This document shows positions 33,957-43,465 of a stretch of DNA of 64,000 bases, piece by piece. The first letter of the stretch is position 1; each line of letters opens with the position of its first letter. The stretch is from NCBI GenBank assembly GCA_017303995.1, contig JAFLBE010000002.1, positions 62,001 through 126,000 of the forward strand, written 5' to 3'. The notes under the pieces are model-generated. The model did no database searches. It had not been told where the DNA came from and worked only from the letters and a program-made list of their open reading frames with translations. The translations under genes were made by a program, and so were the position numbers. The stretch is from Bacteroidota bacterium (lineage in GTDB: Bacteria; Bacteroidota; JABWAT01).

Positions 33957-35855
33957 TCAGTTCCATATCCACCAGACAAGCCCTAAATGAACCCGTGAAA
34001 TCGGCATCGGGTAGCCCTGATACAATTCATAAGGTTCATTGGTCACATTTTCCCAGATCAGGTGAAAGATGATGTCACTCACTTTGGCTCTCACGATCAG
34101 GTCAACCTTTTTGGTGTTTCCAGATTTTGTGCCGGGGTCATAAAATACTGAATTATACCGGTTATCGAGATAAACGCCGATTCCTGAACTCTGATACGTT
34201 CCTTCAATACCGGCTTTCAGGTAAAGATGATCAGTAAAAAACAGATCGGTGTAGAAAAATCCAAGTTGAACTTTATGTTTTGGAAGAACGCCAGAATCAG
34301 TAAATAGATAAGTTCCTTCAGTTTCCAGCACATTCCATGCATGAATAAAGGTGAAGAAAAGTGAAGTTGATGAAAGATCAGGTGCTGAGCCGATGCTTGC
34401 AATAGAATCAGGGACAACCCGACCGGTTGTAATTCCCGCACCGCCAAATTCAGTGTGGGTGGCTGCAAGTCCGGCAGACCAAACGAACTTATCATTAACC
34501 TGGGTAATTTTTATTTCAGTTTCTCTGATGTAGTCGGTAAGTTCATAATTCTGACCTTTACCTTTTAAAAAGGCATCCAACCAGGAAACCGGTCGTTCGG
34601 TAAGGCTGTATCTTCCGTTGAGTATAAACCCGAATAAAGGGAGCTCACCTGCACCAAAAAGTTTTTTCCCGTCAGCCTGCCGGTTATTGAATTCGTGACG
34701 ATACCCGGCGCGAAGTGAAGCACCTAGCCAATCCCATTCAGCCTCACCGCCAACCGGGATATGACGGTAACGGGTATAATCGGGTAGAAAATCTGAATTA
34801 TGAATTTGTTCCTGGCGGATTCCGGCAGTAAACCGGAGCGTTACCACAGAAAGTGTTAATCCGAGCTGATTTGAAATCTGATTGACGTCATACCGGGCAG
34901 TGGTGGTAGATGCAGAATTATTCCAGTCGTCAATTGGCCGATCAGTTTTTGAATAACCGGTTTGGTAGGCAGAAAATAATCGGTTTGAAACAATTAGTCC
35001 CACCAGAGTATCAGAATAATTCCAGGCAATCTGCGAAATAAAGAGCCGGTTTCTGTTTGTGGCAGACGGACTCATAAACCGCATCGAAAGTGGATTGGAA
35101 CGTGAACCTTCACCGGCAGCAAGAAGGGAATCATCCATCCCGCCGGGATTTCCTGAAGAAAGCCGGTCAGAAGAAAGGAAGTAGTGAATGGAGTTGTGAA
35201 TCCCGATTTGCTGGAGGAATCTGGCCGTCAGTTGATATTGATCAGTTGATCCGGGTAAAACGCCAGAAGATCCGCCACTTGCTTCGAATGGGCCGTCAAA
35301 TGTTTTTCTTCCAACCCCAAACTGACCCGACCAGTTTTCAGTGAGCCGGGCTGTAAAAACACCTTCAAATAACTGCAGGTTTTCAAATCCCTGCTGATAG
35401 GAAATGGTGGTAACAGGTTGTGCATAAGTTTTTAAAGGGCCATTAAGCTCCCAGCTGATTGGCGCCGAACTTTCGAGTGAGGCAACAGGTTTCATTCCTG
35501 AAAGTGTGGTTAACATCAAAAAGGATGGATAAAGTGAACCTGTTACAGGATCTGTTATTTCCATTCCGTTTAGCAGGAAAGTTTGGTCGGATGGACGAAG
35601 TCCGTGGTAAAAATAGGCAGAACGTTGACCTGGTCCATATGCTGAATAGGTTATTCCCGGTTCAGCAAGATTCCGGGCATCATTAAGATCATAAAAATCA
35701 CTATAATACCTTGAAGAATCAGAAAAATCATGAAGAAAATTTGCCGATTGAGCTGGTGTAACCAGTTTTGAAGTTGTTACGTGGCTGTGATCAACTGAAT
35801 CTGACTTTTCAGCCTGAAACGTAAAAAAGAAAGCAAGAAGCGCAAATGTTGTCAT
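33957..35855 (-). CDS. TonB-receptor-like outer-membrane beta-barrel
   Basis: 632 aa. A short signal (TFALLAFFFTFQAEK) precedes a reduced plug-like part with QRSAYFYHGLRPSDQTFLLN and GMEITDPVTGS, reminiscent of the plug loop of TonB receptors. The rest is a long series of amphipathic strands rich in Tyr/Trp and Asn, ending in WWIWN. No clear TonB box is seen. Its position upstream of a siderophore/cobalamin importer makes it the likely outer-membrane partner. It is 1 nt from the 138-aa gene upstream, suggesting one operon. Confidence 0.7.
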   Translation of the reverse strand: MTTFALLAFFFTFQAEKSDSVDHSHVTTSKLVTPAQSANFLHDFSDSSRYYSDFYDLNDARNLAEPGITYSAYGPGQRSAYFYHGLRPSDQTFLLNGMEITDPVTGSLYPSFLMLTTLSGMKPVASLESSAPISWELNGPLKTYAQPVTTISYQQGFENLQLFEGVFTARLTENWSGQFGVGRKTFDGPFEASGGSSGVLPGSTDQYQLTARFLQQIGIHNSIHYFLSSDRLSSGNPGGMDDSLLAAGEGSRSNPLSMRFMSPSATNRNRLFISQIAWNYSDTLVGLIVSNRLFSAYQTGYSKTDRPIDDWNNSASTTTARYDVNQISNQLGLTLSVVTLRFTAGIRQEQIHNSDFLPDYTRYRHIPVGGEAEWDWLGASLRAGYRHEFNNRQADGKKLFGAGELPLFGFILNGRYSLTERPVSWLDAFLKGKGQNYELTDYIRETEIKITQVNDKFVWSAGLAATHTEFGGAGITTGRVVPDSIASIGSAPDLSSTSLFFTFIHAWNVLETEGTYLFTDSGVLPKHKVQLGFFYTDLFFTDHLYLKAGIEGTYQSSGIGVYLDNRYNSVFYDPGTKSGNTKKVDLIVRAKVSDIIFHLIWENVTNEPYELYQGYPMPISRVHLGLVWWIWN

Positions 35856-35856
35856 A

Positions 35857-36273
35857 TCAGAGTGGATTCAATCCGCTGGAAATCCTTTTTTTGGACTCAT
35901 AAGCAAGTTTGGTAATATATTGAACTGAGGGAATAATATCCTCAATTCTGGCTGTGGCCAACGGAACAGAATCATATACAACCAAATTCTCTTCATTATT
36001 GATTGCCATAAGTGAAAATCCGCCATAATCCATCCCAAGATTATTTCTCAGCAGAAATTCAGTTAATTCGGGTTCCAGTTTGATTGTTCCCGCAATGGAA
36101 AAGTATTTCAGCATGGGTTCTTTAACCTGGTTTTCAATGGTAATCACAATGACTTCCTGGATGTCAGTTGATTCCATGGGTAGTCTGAGCAGGTAATTGC
36201 TGTGAACTTCGGTGTAAGATCCGCCAAGTTTGGTGGAAACTGATTCGACTATTTCAAGAAGAGTATAGGGCAT
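35857..36273 (-). CDS. YbjN/CesT-like small protein
   Basis: 138 aa cytoplasmic alpha/beta protein without signal or membrane segment. The pattern (SVSTKLGGSYTEVHSNYLLRL, then two beta blocks and the helix AYESKKRI) recalls the YbjN/type III chaperone fold, whose members bind partner proteins. Recognition is by pattern only. It lies 4 nt after the beta-lactamase-like gene and 1 nt before the outer-membrane gene. Confidence 0.6.
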   Translation of the reverse strand: MPYTLLEIVESVSTKLGGSYTEVHSNYLLRLPMESTDIQEVIVITIENQVKEPMLKYFSIAGTIKLEPELTEFLLRNNLGMDYGGFSLMAINNEENLVVYDSVPLATARIEDIIPSVQYITKLAYESKKRISSGLNPL

Positions 36274-36277
36274 AAAA

Positions 36278-37276
36278 CTACCTGGTTAGCTCGTCAAAAA
36301 GCATTTTGGTTATAATTCCTGTTGCAATAATGCCATTATTTTCAATTGTTTTCTTTTCATCTGCCTGATTTTCACAAATAACAGCAAAAGAAACCACATG
36401 GTCCTGGAAAAGTATCAGACCGAAATCACCTTTGAGTTTAAATGTGCCACCGGACCGGTGAGCAAGTGAAAAACCGGGAGAATCAACCGGCATAAATCGG
36501 GGAGCCATGGTATCGTCGTTTGAATTGCGCATCAGAGTTAAAATCTGATCACTCACTTCCTGACTAACAATTTCACCTTTGTACAATTTTTCAGCAAGCG
36601 TGGTAAGATCAGCAGCAGTTGAATAGGCAACACCAAAATTCTTTGATTCGTCTGAATTGGATTTGGTATCGTATCTGAGGAACTTATTCAAAAGTTTGGT
36701 ATCAGTTAGACCATATTTGGCCATCACTTCATTAACATATCCGGTTTGGGATTGGATATCTTTCCCAAACTGATCAATTACAACATTTGTTGCCACGTTA
36801 TCGCTGGCAATGATTGTTAATTTTGCCAGATCACTGAGCAAAAAAGCATAATTGCCATCAAGAAATTGAATATCACCCGATCCTGCAACTTTATCCTTAG
36901 GTGAAAGGGTTGTTTTTGCATCTGCTTTGAGAAGTCCATCATTAACGGCCTGATACCAAGCCGCAACAACTGGAACTTTGATCATTGACGTTACCGGAAT
37001 CCGCTCACGGGAATTGATTGCAATCGATTTGCCAGATTTTAAATTTCGGGCCAGAACACCCACTTTTACCTGATACTGATCTGCAATGGACGCAATTTTT
37101 TCTTCTATTGTAAGTTCAATGACAGGCTTAATGGTTGAATCAGAAGGTGATTCGGTGGTTGATGTCCAGGTTCCGCCGGTTTTGGGTTTTGTTGTTTCCT
37201 GACCACCGGAACAACCTGTGAACATTCCCGACAAAACAACAACGGCAGATAAATAAGATAAAGTTTTCATTTTCAC
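36278..37276 (-). CDS. Lipoprotein with class A beta-lactamase-like fold
   Basis: 332 aa. MKMKTLSYLSAVVVLSGMFT then lipobox FTGC, a Thr/Ser/Pro linker, and from residue 60 a serine-hydrolase domain. SxxK is SMIK in IPVTSMIKVPV, SDN is present in IIASDNVATN, but the KTG triad is RSG (AHRSGGTF) and no clear ExxLN omega-loop is visible. Such proteins are grouped as beta-lactamase-related serine hydrolases; without the omega Glu, efficient penicillin hydrolysis is doubtful. The natural substrate is unknown. First gene of a probable minus-strand operon. Confidence 0.8.
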   Translation of the reverse strand: MKMKTLSYLSAVVVLSGMFTGCSGGQETTKPKTGGTWTSTTESPSDSTIKPVIELTIEEKIASIADQYQVKVGVLARNLKSGKSIAINSRERIPVTSMIKVPVVAAWYQAVNDGLLKADAKTTLSPKDKVAGSGDIQFLDGNYAFLLSDLAKLTIIASDNVATNVVIDQFGKDIQSQTGYVNEVMAKYGLTDTKLLNKFLRYDTKSNSDESKNFGVAYSTAADLTTLAEKLYKGEIVSQEVSDQILTLMRNSNDDTMAPRFMPVDSPGFSLAHRSGGTFKLKGDFGLILFQDHVVSFAVICENQADEKKTIENNGIIATGIITKMLFDELTR

Positions 37277-37403
37277 TCGTATTCAGAACTGCTAAGATAG
37301 GAAAAGGATTCCGGTTGTTAAAAACCTTGTCAGGATAAAAGTTTCTTTTGGCACAAGAATCCGGTAAATTGGAAATTTGCAGAAGATTTTCCGGGGAAGA
37401 AAT

Positions 37404-37546
37404 AGTTATAAGTGGTCAGTTATAAGTGATAAGGATTAAATCTAATACTATTGATATCACCCCTTTCAAATCTTGTAACTTCATAACTTGTAACTTATAA
37501 CTGTAGAACTTGTAACTCTGTAACTTATAACTTGTAACTAAAAAAG
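37404..37546. repeat. AACTTATAACTTGT word array
   Basis: AGTTATAAGTGGTCAGTTATA.. (37406-37432) and, 40 nt later, a long run of CTTGTAACTTATAACTTGTAA words (37471-37543). The first part is the reverse complement of the second in type, so they can pair. The 321-bp spacer between the two divergent genes contains nothing else recognisable. Confidence 0.7.
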
Positions 37547-37597
37547 GATCTATCATCGTCTGATGGCTATCGAAAACAAACAAAACCGGAGATTTAC

Positions 37598-39172
37598 ATG
37601 AAACCGTTAGCCAGTCTGATGTGGGTGGATGATGAAATTGATTTGCTATCCGCTCATCTAACCTTTTTGCGTTCTAAAGGATATGAAGTAGAAGCCGTTT
37701 CATCCGGCTATGATGCCATTGATATTTTAAATCAGCGGTCGGTTGATCTCGTTTTTCTTGACGAGAATATGCCGGGGATGGGCGGACTCGCAACTTTAGC
37801 CGAGATAAAAAAAATCCACCCGAACGTTCCTGTTGTCATGATTACCAAATCAGAAGCTGAAACCCTGATGGAAGAAGCCATCGGCAAGCAGATTTCAGAT
37901 TTTCTGATTAAACCGGTGAACCCAAGTCAGATTTTACTTTCCCTGAAAAAAATTCTGGATAATACCCGTATTAAAACTGAAGTGACAAGCAGGGACTATC
38001 TGCAGAATATCAGAAAACTCTCGATGGATATTGATGATGCCCGATCGGCAGATGATTGGCTTACTGTTTTTCAGGAATTAACCCGTTGGGAACTTTCAAT
38101 TGCTGATCTGAAAGATGAAAGTCTGAGTACCATGCTGGCTGATCAGAAAAAGGATGCCAATATCAGATTTATCCGGTTTGTTGAAGACAATTACAAAACC
38201 TGGGTTGCCCAAAAGCCAGGTGATCGACCCATGCTCAGCGTTGATATTCTTGACAAAGTTGTACTTCCCTCAGTAAAAACCGGAACCCCTACTTTTTATA
38301 TTGTGATTGACTGTCTCCGTGCCGATCAATGGGTTCAGTTTGAACAACGTCTGGCCGAGTGGTTCAACTTTGAGACGAAGTACTATTATTCGATCCTCCC
38401 AACGGCAACACCCTTTTCCAGAAATTCTCTTTTTTCTGGATTGTATCCGTCTGAAATTGAAAATAAATACCCTGATCTCTGGTCCTATTCGGTTGACAAT
38501 GAAGAGTCGCTGAATGCTCACGAATCAGAACTGATGAAGGAGTTTTTTAAACGAAAAGGGCATGTTTTTAATCAGGAGCCCCGTTATTTTAAAATCAATA
38601 CTGCAAATGATTCAAAGGTTTTAGAAAGTTCAATCGGTAATCTGATTAAAAATGATCTGACTGCCATTGTGATCAATTTCGTTGATATGGTTTCCCATGC
38701 CCGAAGTGATATGGCCATTCTTAAAGAACTTGCACCCGATGAAACGGCTTACCGGTCACTCTCAAATGCCTGGTTTGAGAATTCTTTTTTGCGTGAATTA
38801 CTGATCACACTCAGTAAGCATCAGGTTTCTGTGGTGATAACGAGTGATCACGGTTGCATTAGATGTTTCAGGGGTGCGCGAGTTAATGCCGATAAGGAAA
38901 CCAGTACCAATCTGCGGTACAAATATGGCAGAAATCTGAACGTGGATAGCAAAGATGCGGTCATCGTTAGAAACCCGAATGATTACCGTCTGCCTAAGCT
39001 TACGGGGAATACAAATTACATTATTGCAAAAAATGACGTATTTTTCCTGTATCCGAACAATTATAATTATTTTCAGAATCAGTTCCGGGACACTTTTCAG
39101 CACGGTGGCATTTCAATGGAAGAAATGCTGGTTCCGGTTTCAGTTTTGACTCCAAAAAATCCTGTGAGGTAA
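37598..39172 (+). CDS. porX: PorX-like response regulator with PglZ domain
   Basis: 524 aa. Receiver domain 1-125 with acid pocket VDDE, phospho-acceptor Asp55 in VFLDENMPGMGG and conserved MITKS; a helical linker; then a PglZ/alkaline-phosphatase-like domain (about 230-510) with FYIVIDCLRADQW, NFVDMVSHAR and VVITSDHG, which carry the metal ligands of this fold. PorX controls type IX secretion and gliding genes in Bacteroidota and has phosphodiesterase activity in characterised members. The cognate PorY kinase and T9SS genes are not in the window. tsaE begins 2 nt after its stop. Confidence 0.9.
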   Translation: MKPLASLMWVDDEIDLLSAHLTFLRSKGYEVEAVSSGYDAIDILNQRSVDLVFLDENMPGMGGLATLAEIKKIHPNVPVVMITKSEAETLMEEAIGKQISDFLIKPVNPSQILLSLKKILDNTRIKTEVTSRDYLQNIRKLSMDIDDARSADDWLTVFQELTRWELSIADLKDESLSTMLADQKKDANIRFIRFVEDNYKTWVAQKPGDRPMLSVDILDKVVLPSVKTGTPTFYIVIDCLRADQWVQFEQRLAEWFNFETKYYYSILPTATPFSRNSLFSGLYPSEIENKYPDLWSYSVDNEESLNAHESELMKEFFKRKGHVFNQEPRYFKINTANDSKVLESSIGNLIKNDLTAIVINFVDMVSHARSDMAILKELAPDETAYRSLSNAWFENSFLRELLITLSKHQVSVVITSDHGCIRCFRGARVNADKETSTNLRYKYGRNLNVDSKDAVIVRNPNDYRLPKLTGNTNYIIAKNDVFFLYPNNYNYFQNQFRDTFQHGGISMEEMLVPVSVLTPKNPVR

Positions 39173-39174
39173 CA

Positions 39175-39594
39175 GTGAAGTCTGCAATTTATTTTTCTGA
39201 CAGTCCCGATGCGACTTATCAGCTGGGAAAACGATTGGCTTCCCAGCTTGAAGGCTCTGAATGTATTGCCCTTGTCGGCGATTTGGGAACCGGGAAAACG
39301 ATGCTGGCAAAGGGAATTTGTGAAGGACTTGGAATTAAGCTTGATAAAATCAGTTCACCAACTTTTGCAATAGTCAATGAATACCTGGGCAACTGTCCTG
39401 TTTACCATTTTGATTTTTACCGGATTACCAAAATAAATGAATTGTATGATATCGGGATAGAAGAATACCTTTCACGTACTGCTGTTAAGCTTATTGAATG
39501 GGCAAATCTTTTCCCTGAAGTGCTTCCGAAAGATGTCATAACTATCACTTTTACTGAAGTTCATGCCACTGAGAGAAAAATAAAGGTGGGGTGA
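39175..39594 (+). CDS. tsaE: tRNA t6A synthesis ATPase TsaE
   Basis: 139 aa from a GTG. Walker A GDLGTGKTMLAKGIC, ISSPTFAIVNEY and YHFDFYRI are family-typical. TsaE works with TsaB and TsaD in making N6-threonylcarbamoyladenosine on tRNAs. tsaB follows after a 204-bp spacer. Confidence 0.95.
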   Translation: MKSAIYFSDSPDATYQLGKRLASQLEGSECIALVGDLGTGKTMLAKGICEGLGIKLDKISSPTFAIVNEYLGNCPVYHFDFYRITKINELYDIGIEEYLSRTAVKLIEWANLFPEVLPKDVITITFTEVHATERKIKVG

Positions 39595-39599
39595 GCGCA

Positions 39600-39795
39600 G
39601 AAGTGGTAAGTGGTAAGTTACAAGTGACAAGTAAATTAGTTGAATTCTTTTGCATGTTTTTTTCCCATGTTCGCTTTATTTAATTAACCCTTACTGTACT
39701 ACCTGACCCCGTAAGGCCACTTTTAATCCATCACTAAATTCGGGATCGTCTCTTCGCTCGAATTATAACTTATAACTTATAACTTGTCACTGTTT
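39600..39795. repeat. Word repeats between tsaE and tsaB
   Basis: GTGGTAAGTGGTAAGTTACA.. (39603-39635) and AATTATAACTTATAACTTAT.. (39762-39793), of the same family as at 37.4 kb and in opposite orientation to each other. No gene is present in this stretch. Confidence 0.62.
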
Positions 39796-39798
39796 TTT

Positions 39799-40476
39799 AT
39801 GATTCTTTCCATAGATACTTATTCTTCAATTTGTGGTGTTGCCCTGTTCGACGGTGAAAAACTGATCGCCGGGAATCAAGAACGGGTGCCAAACCGCCAT
39901 AGTGAAGTTTTGCTTCCCATGATTGATTCCGTTTTAAAAATGGCAGGAATTTCTGTTCGTGATCTTGAAGCTATTGCTGTAATTTCCGGACCTGGTTCAT
40001 TCACCGGTTTGCGAATTGGAGTCTCAACTGCCAAAGGAATCTGTATGGGTTCTGACATTCCCTTGATCAGTGCCGGAACTTTCGAAGCCTGGGGTGAATT
40101 GGTGCAGGGACTTGCGAATGAAGGAAAGAAAACAGAAATTGGTATTCTGATTGATGCCCGTCAGGGTGATTGGTATGGGTCTGTATTTACAGATGGCAGT
40201 TGGGAAAAACCCACTTGCACTGATCTTCAATCGTGGATTTCTGGTCATCCGGGTGTGAAAACCTGGGTTTATGAGTCTGATCAGGTTTTAAAAGGAAATG
40301 AAAAAAGCTGGTTAAATGTTTATGACCGGCTTCATGACCACCATTTGGCAGAAGCAGCTGCCAGAATTGGGTTCGACCGGCTAAAAAAGGGTATTATTGA
40401 AAATATCCATGAATTTGAACCGGTTTATATTAAAGATTTTATTGTACGGGTTCCTGCAAACCCTTCACTGATTTAA
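39799..40476 (+). CDS. tsaB: tRNA t6A synthesis protein TsaB
   Basis: 225 aa from the ATG at 39799 ([13 protein letters not shown]); an upstream TTG lies in the word repeat. The N-terminal ASKHA fold shows [30 protein letters not shown] and [13 protein letters not shown]. TsaB is the non-catalytic partner of TsaD. accD begins 11 nt after the stop. Confidence 0.94.
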   Translation: MILSIDTYSSICGVALFDGEKLIAGNQERVPNRHSEVLLPMIDSVLKMAGISVRDLEAIAVISGPGSFTGLRIGVSTAKGICMGSDIPLISAGTFEAWGELVQGLANEGKKTEIGILIDARQGDWYGSVFTDGSWEKPTCTDLQSWISGHPGVKTWVYESDQVLKGNEKSWLNVYDRLHDHHLAEAAARIGFDRLKKGIIENIHEFEPVYIKDFIVRVPANPSLI

Positions 40477-40487
40477 GGATTTTTTAC

Positions 40488-41330
40488 ATGGCCTGGTTTA
40501 AGCGAAAAGAAGCAAATATTTCTGCAACTGAAGCTGAAAAAAAGGAAACCCCAGACGGACTTTGGAGTAAATGCGAAAAATGCGGAACCATGCTGTACAA
40601 ACGGCAACTGGTTGAAAATGCCTTCGTTTGCTACAAGTGCAGTTTTCACTTCAGAGTTGGCTCAGAAATTTACTTCAGTCTGCTTTTTGATAACAATGAT
40701 TTTGAAGAATATGATGCCAACATGATTTCTAAAGACATGCTTGGTTTTGTGGATACCAAAAAATACAGTGACCGTATCAAAGCAACCATCAAAAAGTCGG
40801 GATTGAATGATGCCTGCCGATATGCTTCAGGTACTTTGAACGGATTGCCAGTCGTCATTGCCTGTATGGATTTTAGTTTCATCGGCGGTTCAATGGGTTC
40901 GGTCATGGGTGAAAAAATTGCACGGGGAATCGATAAAGCTATCGAGAAAAAATGTCCGTTCATCATGATTTCGAAATCTGGTGGCGCCAGAATGATGGAA
41001 GCCACTTTTTCGCTGATGCAAATGGCAAAATCAAGTGCTAAACTAACTCAGCTGGCAGCTGCCAAACTTCCTTACTTCTCTGTTTTGACCGATCCCACAA
41101 CCGGTGGTGTTACTGCTTCATTTGCAATGCTGGGCGATTTCAATATTGCAGAACCGGGTGCGCTTATTGGTTTTGCCGGCCCCAGAGTGATTCGGCAAAC
41201 CATCGGGAAAGATCTCCCGCCAGGATTCCAAACGTCAGAATTTGTTCAGGATCACGGCTTTCTCGATTTCATCGTTCCCAGACAGGAAATGAAAGAAAAA
41301 ATCGGAAATTTGATGGCGATGCTGAAGTAA
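40488..41330 (+). CDS. accD: Acetyl-CoA carboxylase carboxyltransferase subunit beta
   Basis: 280 aa. The N-terminal zinc ribbon is CEKCGTM..CYKC, followed by the crotonase-like carboxyltransferase domain with [36 protein letters not shown] and [18 protein letters not shown]. It pairs with AccA (not in the window) in fatty-acid synthesis. A long hairpin follows the stop. Confidence 0.96.
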   Translation: MAWFKRKEANISATEAEKKETPDGLWSKCEKCGTMLYKRQLVENAFVCYKCSFHFRVGSEIYFSLLFDNNDFEEYDANMISKDMLGFVDTKKYSDRIKATIKKSGLNDACRYASGTLNGLPVVIACMDFSFIGGSMGSVMGEKIARGIDKAIEKKCPFIMISKSGGARMMEATFSLMQMAKSSAKLTQLAAAKLPYFSVLTDPTTGGVTASFAMLGDFNIAEPGALIGFAGPRVIRQTIGKDLPPGFQTSEFVQDHGFLDFIVPRQEMKEKIGNLMAMLK

Positions 41331-41344
41331 ATTACTTCTCCTGA

Positions 41345-41384
41345 AAATACTTTCATCCCCGTAAAGACTGGGATGAAAGTATTT
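41345..41384 (+). terminator. Hairpin after accD
   Basis: Perfect 15-bp stem AAATACTTTCATCCC / GGGATGAAAGTATTT with a 10-nt loop and no long T-run. Probably the end of the porX-accD unit or an mRNA 3' stabiliser. Confidence 0.65.
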
Positions 41385-41458
41385 GCTTCCTTTTAACCAA
41401 ACCCCTTCCCCAATAGAATCCATTCTATTTTATTTCAACTCTTTCTTTCAGGTAATTT

Positions 41459-42367
41459 ATGCGTATCAAACTAATTGATGTTCCGATGGATTTAGGCGCC
41501 GGGCGCCGTGGTGTAGACATGGGTCCGTCTGCACTCAGACTTGCAGGAATAAAAGAAAAAGTTTCTGCAATGGGATTTCCAGTAGAAGATGATCAGGACG
41601 ATATATTTGTTCCGATTCCTGAGCATGGTCATGTTGAAAATAACAGTCTCAAATTTTTGAAAGAAATTGTGACGACCTGTGAACATCTTGCCTGCCGTGT
41701 CGAACTTGCCAAAGAAGATGGCTTTTTCCCGATTGTAATGGGTGGTGATCATTCTATCGCCATTGGAACCATTGCCGGACTTTCATCTTACTATAAAAAA
41801 CAAGGGAAAAAACTGGGTGTGGTTTGGGTTGATGCCCATGCTGATATGAATACCCCTGAAACATCACCAACCGGAAATATTCACGGCATGCCACTGGCCG
41901 TTAACATCGGTTTGGGTGCCGATGAACTCATCAACCTGCATGGTAACTTTCAAAAACTCGATCCTAAAAATGTTGCTCTGATCGGTATTCGTGATCTTGA
42001 CCGTGAGGAAAAAAGAAATGTGAAAGCCCGGGGGATAAATGCCTATACCATGGCAGATATAGACCGGCTTGGCATTTATGCGGTCATCCAGGAAGCCATA
42101 TCCATTCTGAAAGAACGTGTGGATGTTATTCATATCAGTTTTGATGTTGACGGAATGGATCCTGGAGTAGCTCCAGGTGTGGGTACCCCTGTTCCTGGCG
42201 GACTTCGGTTTCGTGAAACGCATCTGATCATGGAAACCCTTGCTGAAACCGGAATGGTTGGCTCCATGGAAATCACAGAAATTAATCCAATTTTGGACAT
42301 CCGGAATCAAACCGCTGAAACGGCCGTTGAAATGGTTTGCAGTGCGCTTGGTAAAACAATTTTGTAA
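41459..42367 (+). CDS. rocF: Arginase
   Basis: 302 aa Mn-dependent ureohydrolase. Metal-ligand motifs [18 protein letters not shown] and SFDVDGMDP are intact, with [11 protein letters not shown], the GNxHGMPL substrate loop of arginases (agmatinases differ here), and [18 protein letters not shown] at the N-terminus. It splits arginine into ornithine and urea, opposite in direction to the arg cluster at 14-24 kb. No urease gene is in the window. Confidence 0.93.
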   Translation: MRIKLIDVPMDLGAGRRGVDMGPSALRLAGIKEKVSAMGFPVEDDQDDIFVPIPEHGHVENNSLKFLKEIVTTCEHLACRVELAKEDGFFPIVMGGDHSIAIGTIAGLSSYYKKQGKKLGVVWVDAHADMNTPETSPTGNIHGMPLAVNIGLGADELINLHGNFQKLDPKNVALIGIRDLDREEKRNVKARGINAYTMADIDRLGIYAVIQEAISILKERVDVIHISFDVDGMDPGVAPGVGTPVPGGLRFRETHLIMETLAETGMVGSMEITEINPILDIRNQTAETAVEMVCSALGKTIL

Positions 42368-42384
42368 ACTTCTAATGTAATTCT

Positions 42385-42411
42385 AAACCTGGAAACTCGA
42401 TTTCAAGGTTT
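42385..42411 (+). terminator. Hairpin between arginase and panC
   Basis: AAACCTGGAAA / TTTCAAGGTTT with one mismatch and a 5-nt loop; no T-run, so only a weak terminator. Confidence 0.45.
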
Positions 42412-42469
42412 CAGGTGGTTACATTTAAATGTTTATTTTTCATCAACTTGCAGAAATCAGGAGTCCATT

Positions 42470-43342
42470 ATGGAACTTATCAGAACAATCGCCGAAGCAC
42501 ATGATCTTGTTGAAAAAATCCGTCTGAGCGGCAGACTGATCGGTCTTGTCCCAACTATGGGTGCTTTGCACCGCGGACACCTTTTGCTGGTTGATGAAAT
42601 CCGTGATCATGTTGATGTCATTATCATGTCCATTTTTGTGAATCCGCTTCAATTTGGTCCGAATGAGGATTTTGACCGTTACCCCAGAACTCTTGATTCT
42701 GATGTTGAACTTGCTGAAACTGTTGGTGTCGATTACATTTTTTGCCCAGACGTCAGCGAAATGTATGCAGGTAATGTAAAAACCCGGGTCGTAGTTGCTG
42801 ATTTGCCCAACCATCTCTGCGGACTTTCCCGCCCCGGGCATTTTGATGGTGTAACGACAGTTGTAACCAAATTGATTAACATTCTCAAGCCGCATATTGC
42901 AATTTTTGGACAGAAGGATATGCAGCAGGCAATTATCATTCAGAAAATGGTTAAAGACCTAAGTCTGGACGTCAAAATTATGACGCTTCCTACTGTCAGG
43001 GAAGTGGATGGTCTTGCCATGAGTTCACGAAATAATTTTCTTTCAGAGGCAGATCGTCATGAAGCCGTTAAATTGTTTCAAAGTCTCAATTTTGCAAAAC
43101 AAATGATTGTAACCGGTGAGCGTGATTTATTCTTAATCGTCGAAGGAATTAAAAATTTCATCACTACCGGGAATTCTGCCGAAATAGACTACATCGGCCT
43201 TGTCGATACTGAAACCCTTGAAGACCTGACAGAGTTGAAAGATGGCAGTTCAGTATTAATTGCACTTGCTGTGAAATTCGGAAAAACACGTTTAATTGAT
43301 AACCTGACAATTAAAATACCCGTTTTTGAACATGTCGTCTGA
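42470..43342 (+). CDS. panC: Pantothenate synthetase
   Basis: 290 aa. The nucleotidyl-transferase HxGH motif is HRGH in PTMGALHRGHLLLV, followed by SIFVNPLQFGPNEDFDRYPR, GHFDGVTTVVTKL, FGQKDMQQ and the KMSKS-like SSRNNFLS. It joins pantoate and beta-alanine using ATP. The usual neighbour panB or panD is missing here. Confidence 0.95.
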   Translation: MELIRTIAEAHDLVEKIRLSGRLIGLVPTMGALHRGHLLLVDEIRDHVDVIIMSIFVNPLQFGPNEDFDRYPRTLDSDVELAETVGVDYIFCPDVSEMYAGNVKTRVVVADLPNHLCGLSRPGHFDGVTTVVTKLINILKPHIAIFGQKDMQQAIIIQKMVKDLSLDVKIMTLPTVREVDGLAMSSRNNFLSEADRHEAVKLFQSLNFAKQMIVTGERDLFLIVEGIKNFITTGNSAEIDYIGLVDTETLEDLTELKDGSSVLIALAVKFGKTRLIDNLTIKIPVFEHVV

Positions 43343-43395
43343 GAAAATGGAACCCCGTTAACCAATTTATTGTCTATAGTTTTGGTTTCAGACAG

Positions 43396-43427
43396 TTTGT
43401 CATAATCAGATTTTGGCAATATTTTTG
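43396..43427 (+). promoter_or_regulatory. Bacteroidetes-type promoter of the Bax-inhibitor gene
   Basis: TTTG at 43396-43399, 20 nt, TATTTTTG at 43420-43427 followed by C. The gene starts 38 nt later with AGAGGAAG as ribosome site. Confidence 0.68.
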
Positions 43428-43465
43428 CACGTAGGGTAAAAGGTTTTAAAAATAAAGAGGAAGAT

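Noticed and set aside
41864-42310. 148-codon open frame opposite arginase
   Set aside because: It lies wholly antisense to a well-conserved gene, its product is His/Asn-rich with no family look, and it has no ribosome site.
42443-42895. 150-codon open frame opposite panC
   Set aside because: Antisense to a clear pantothenate synthetase gene; no recognisable domain.
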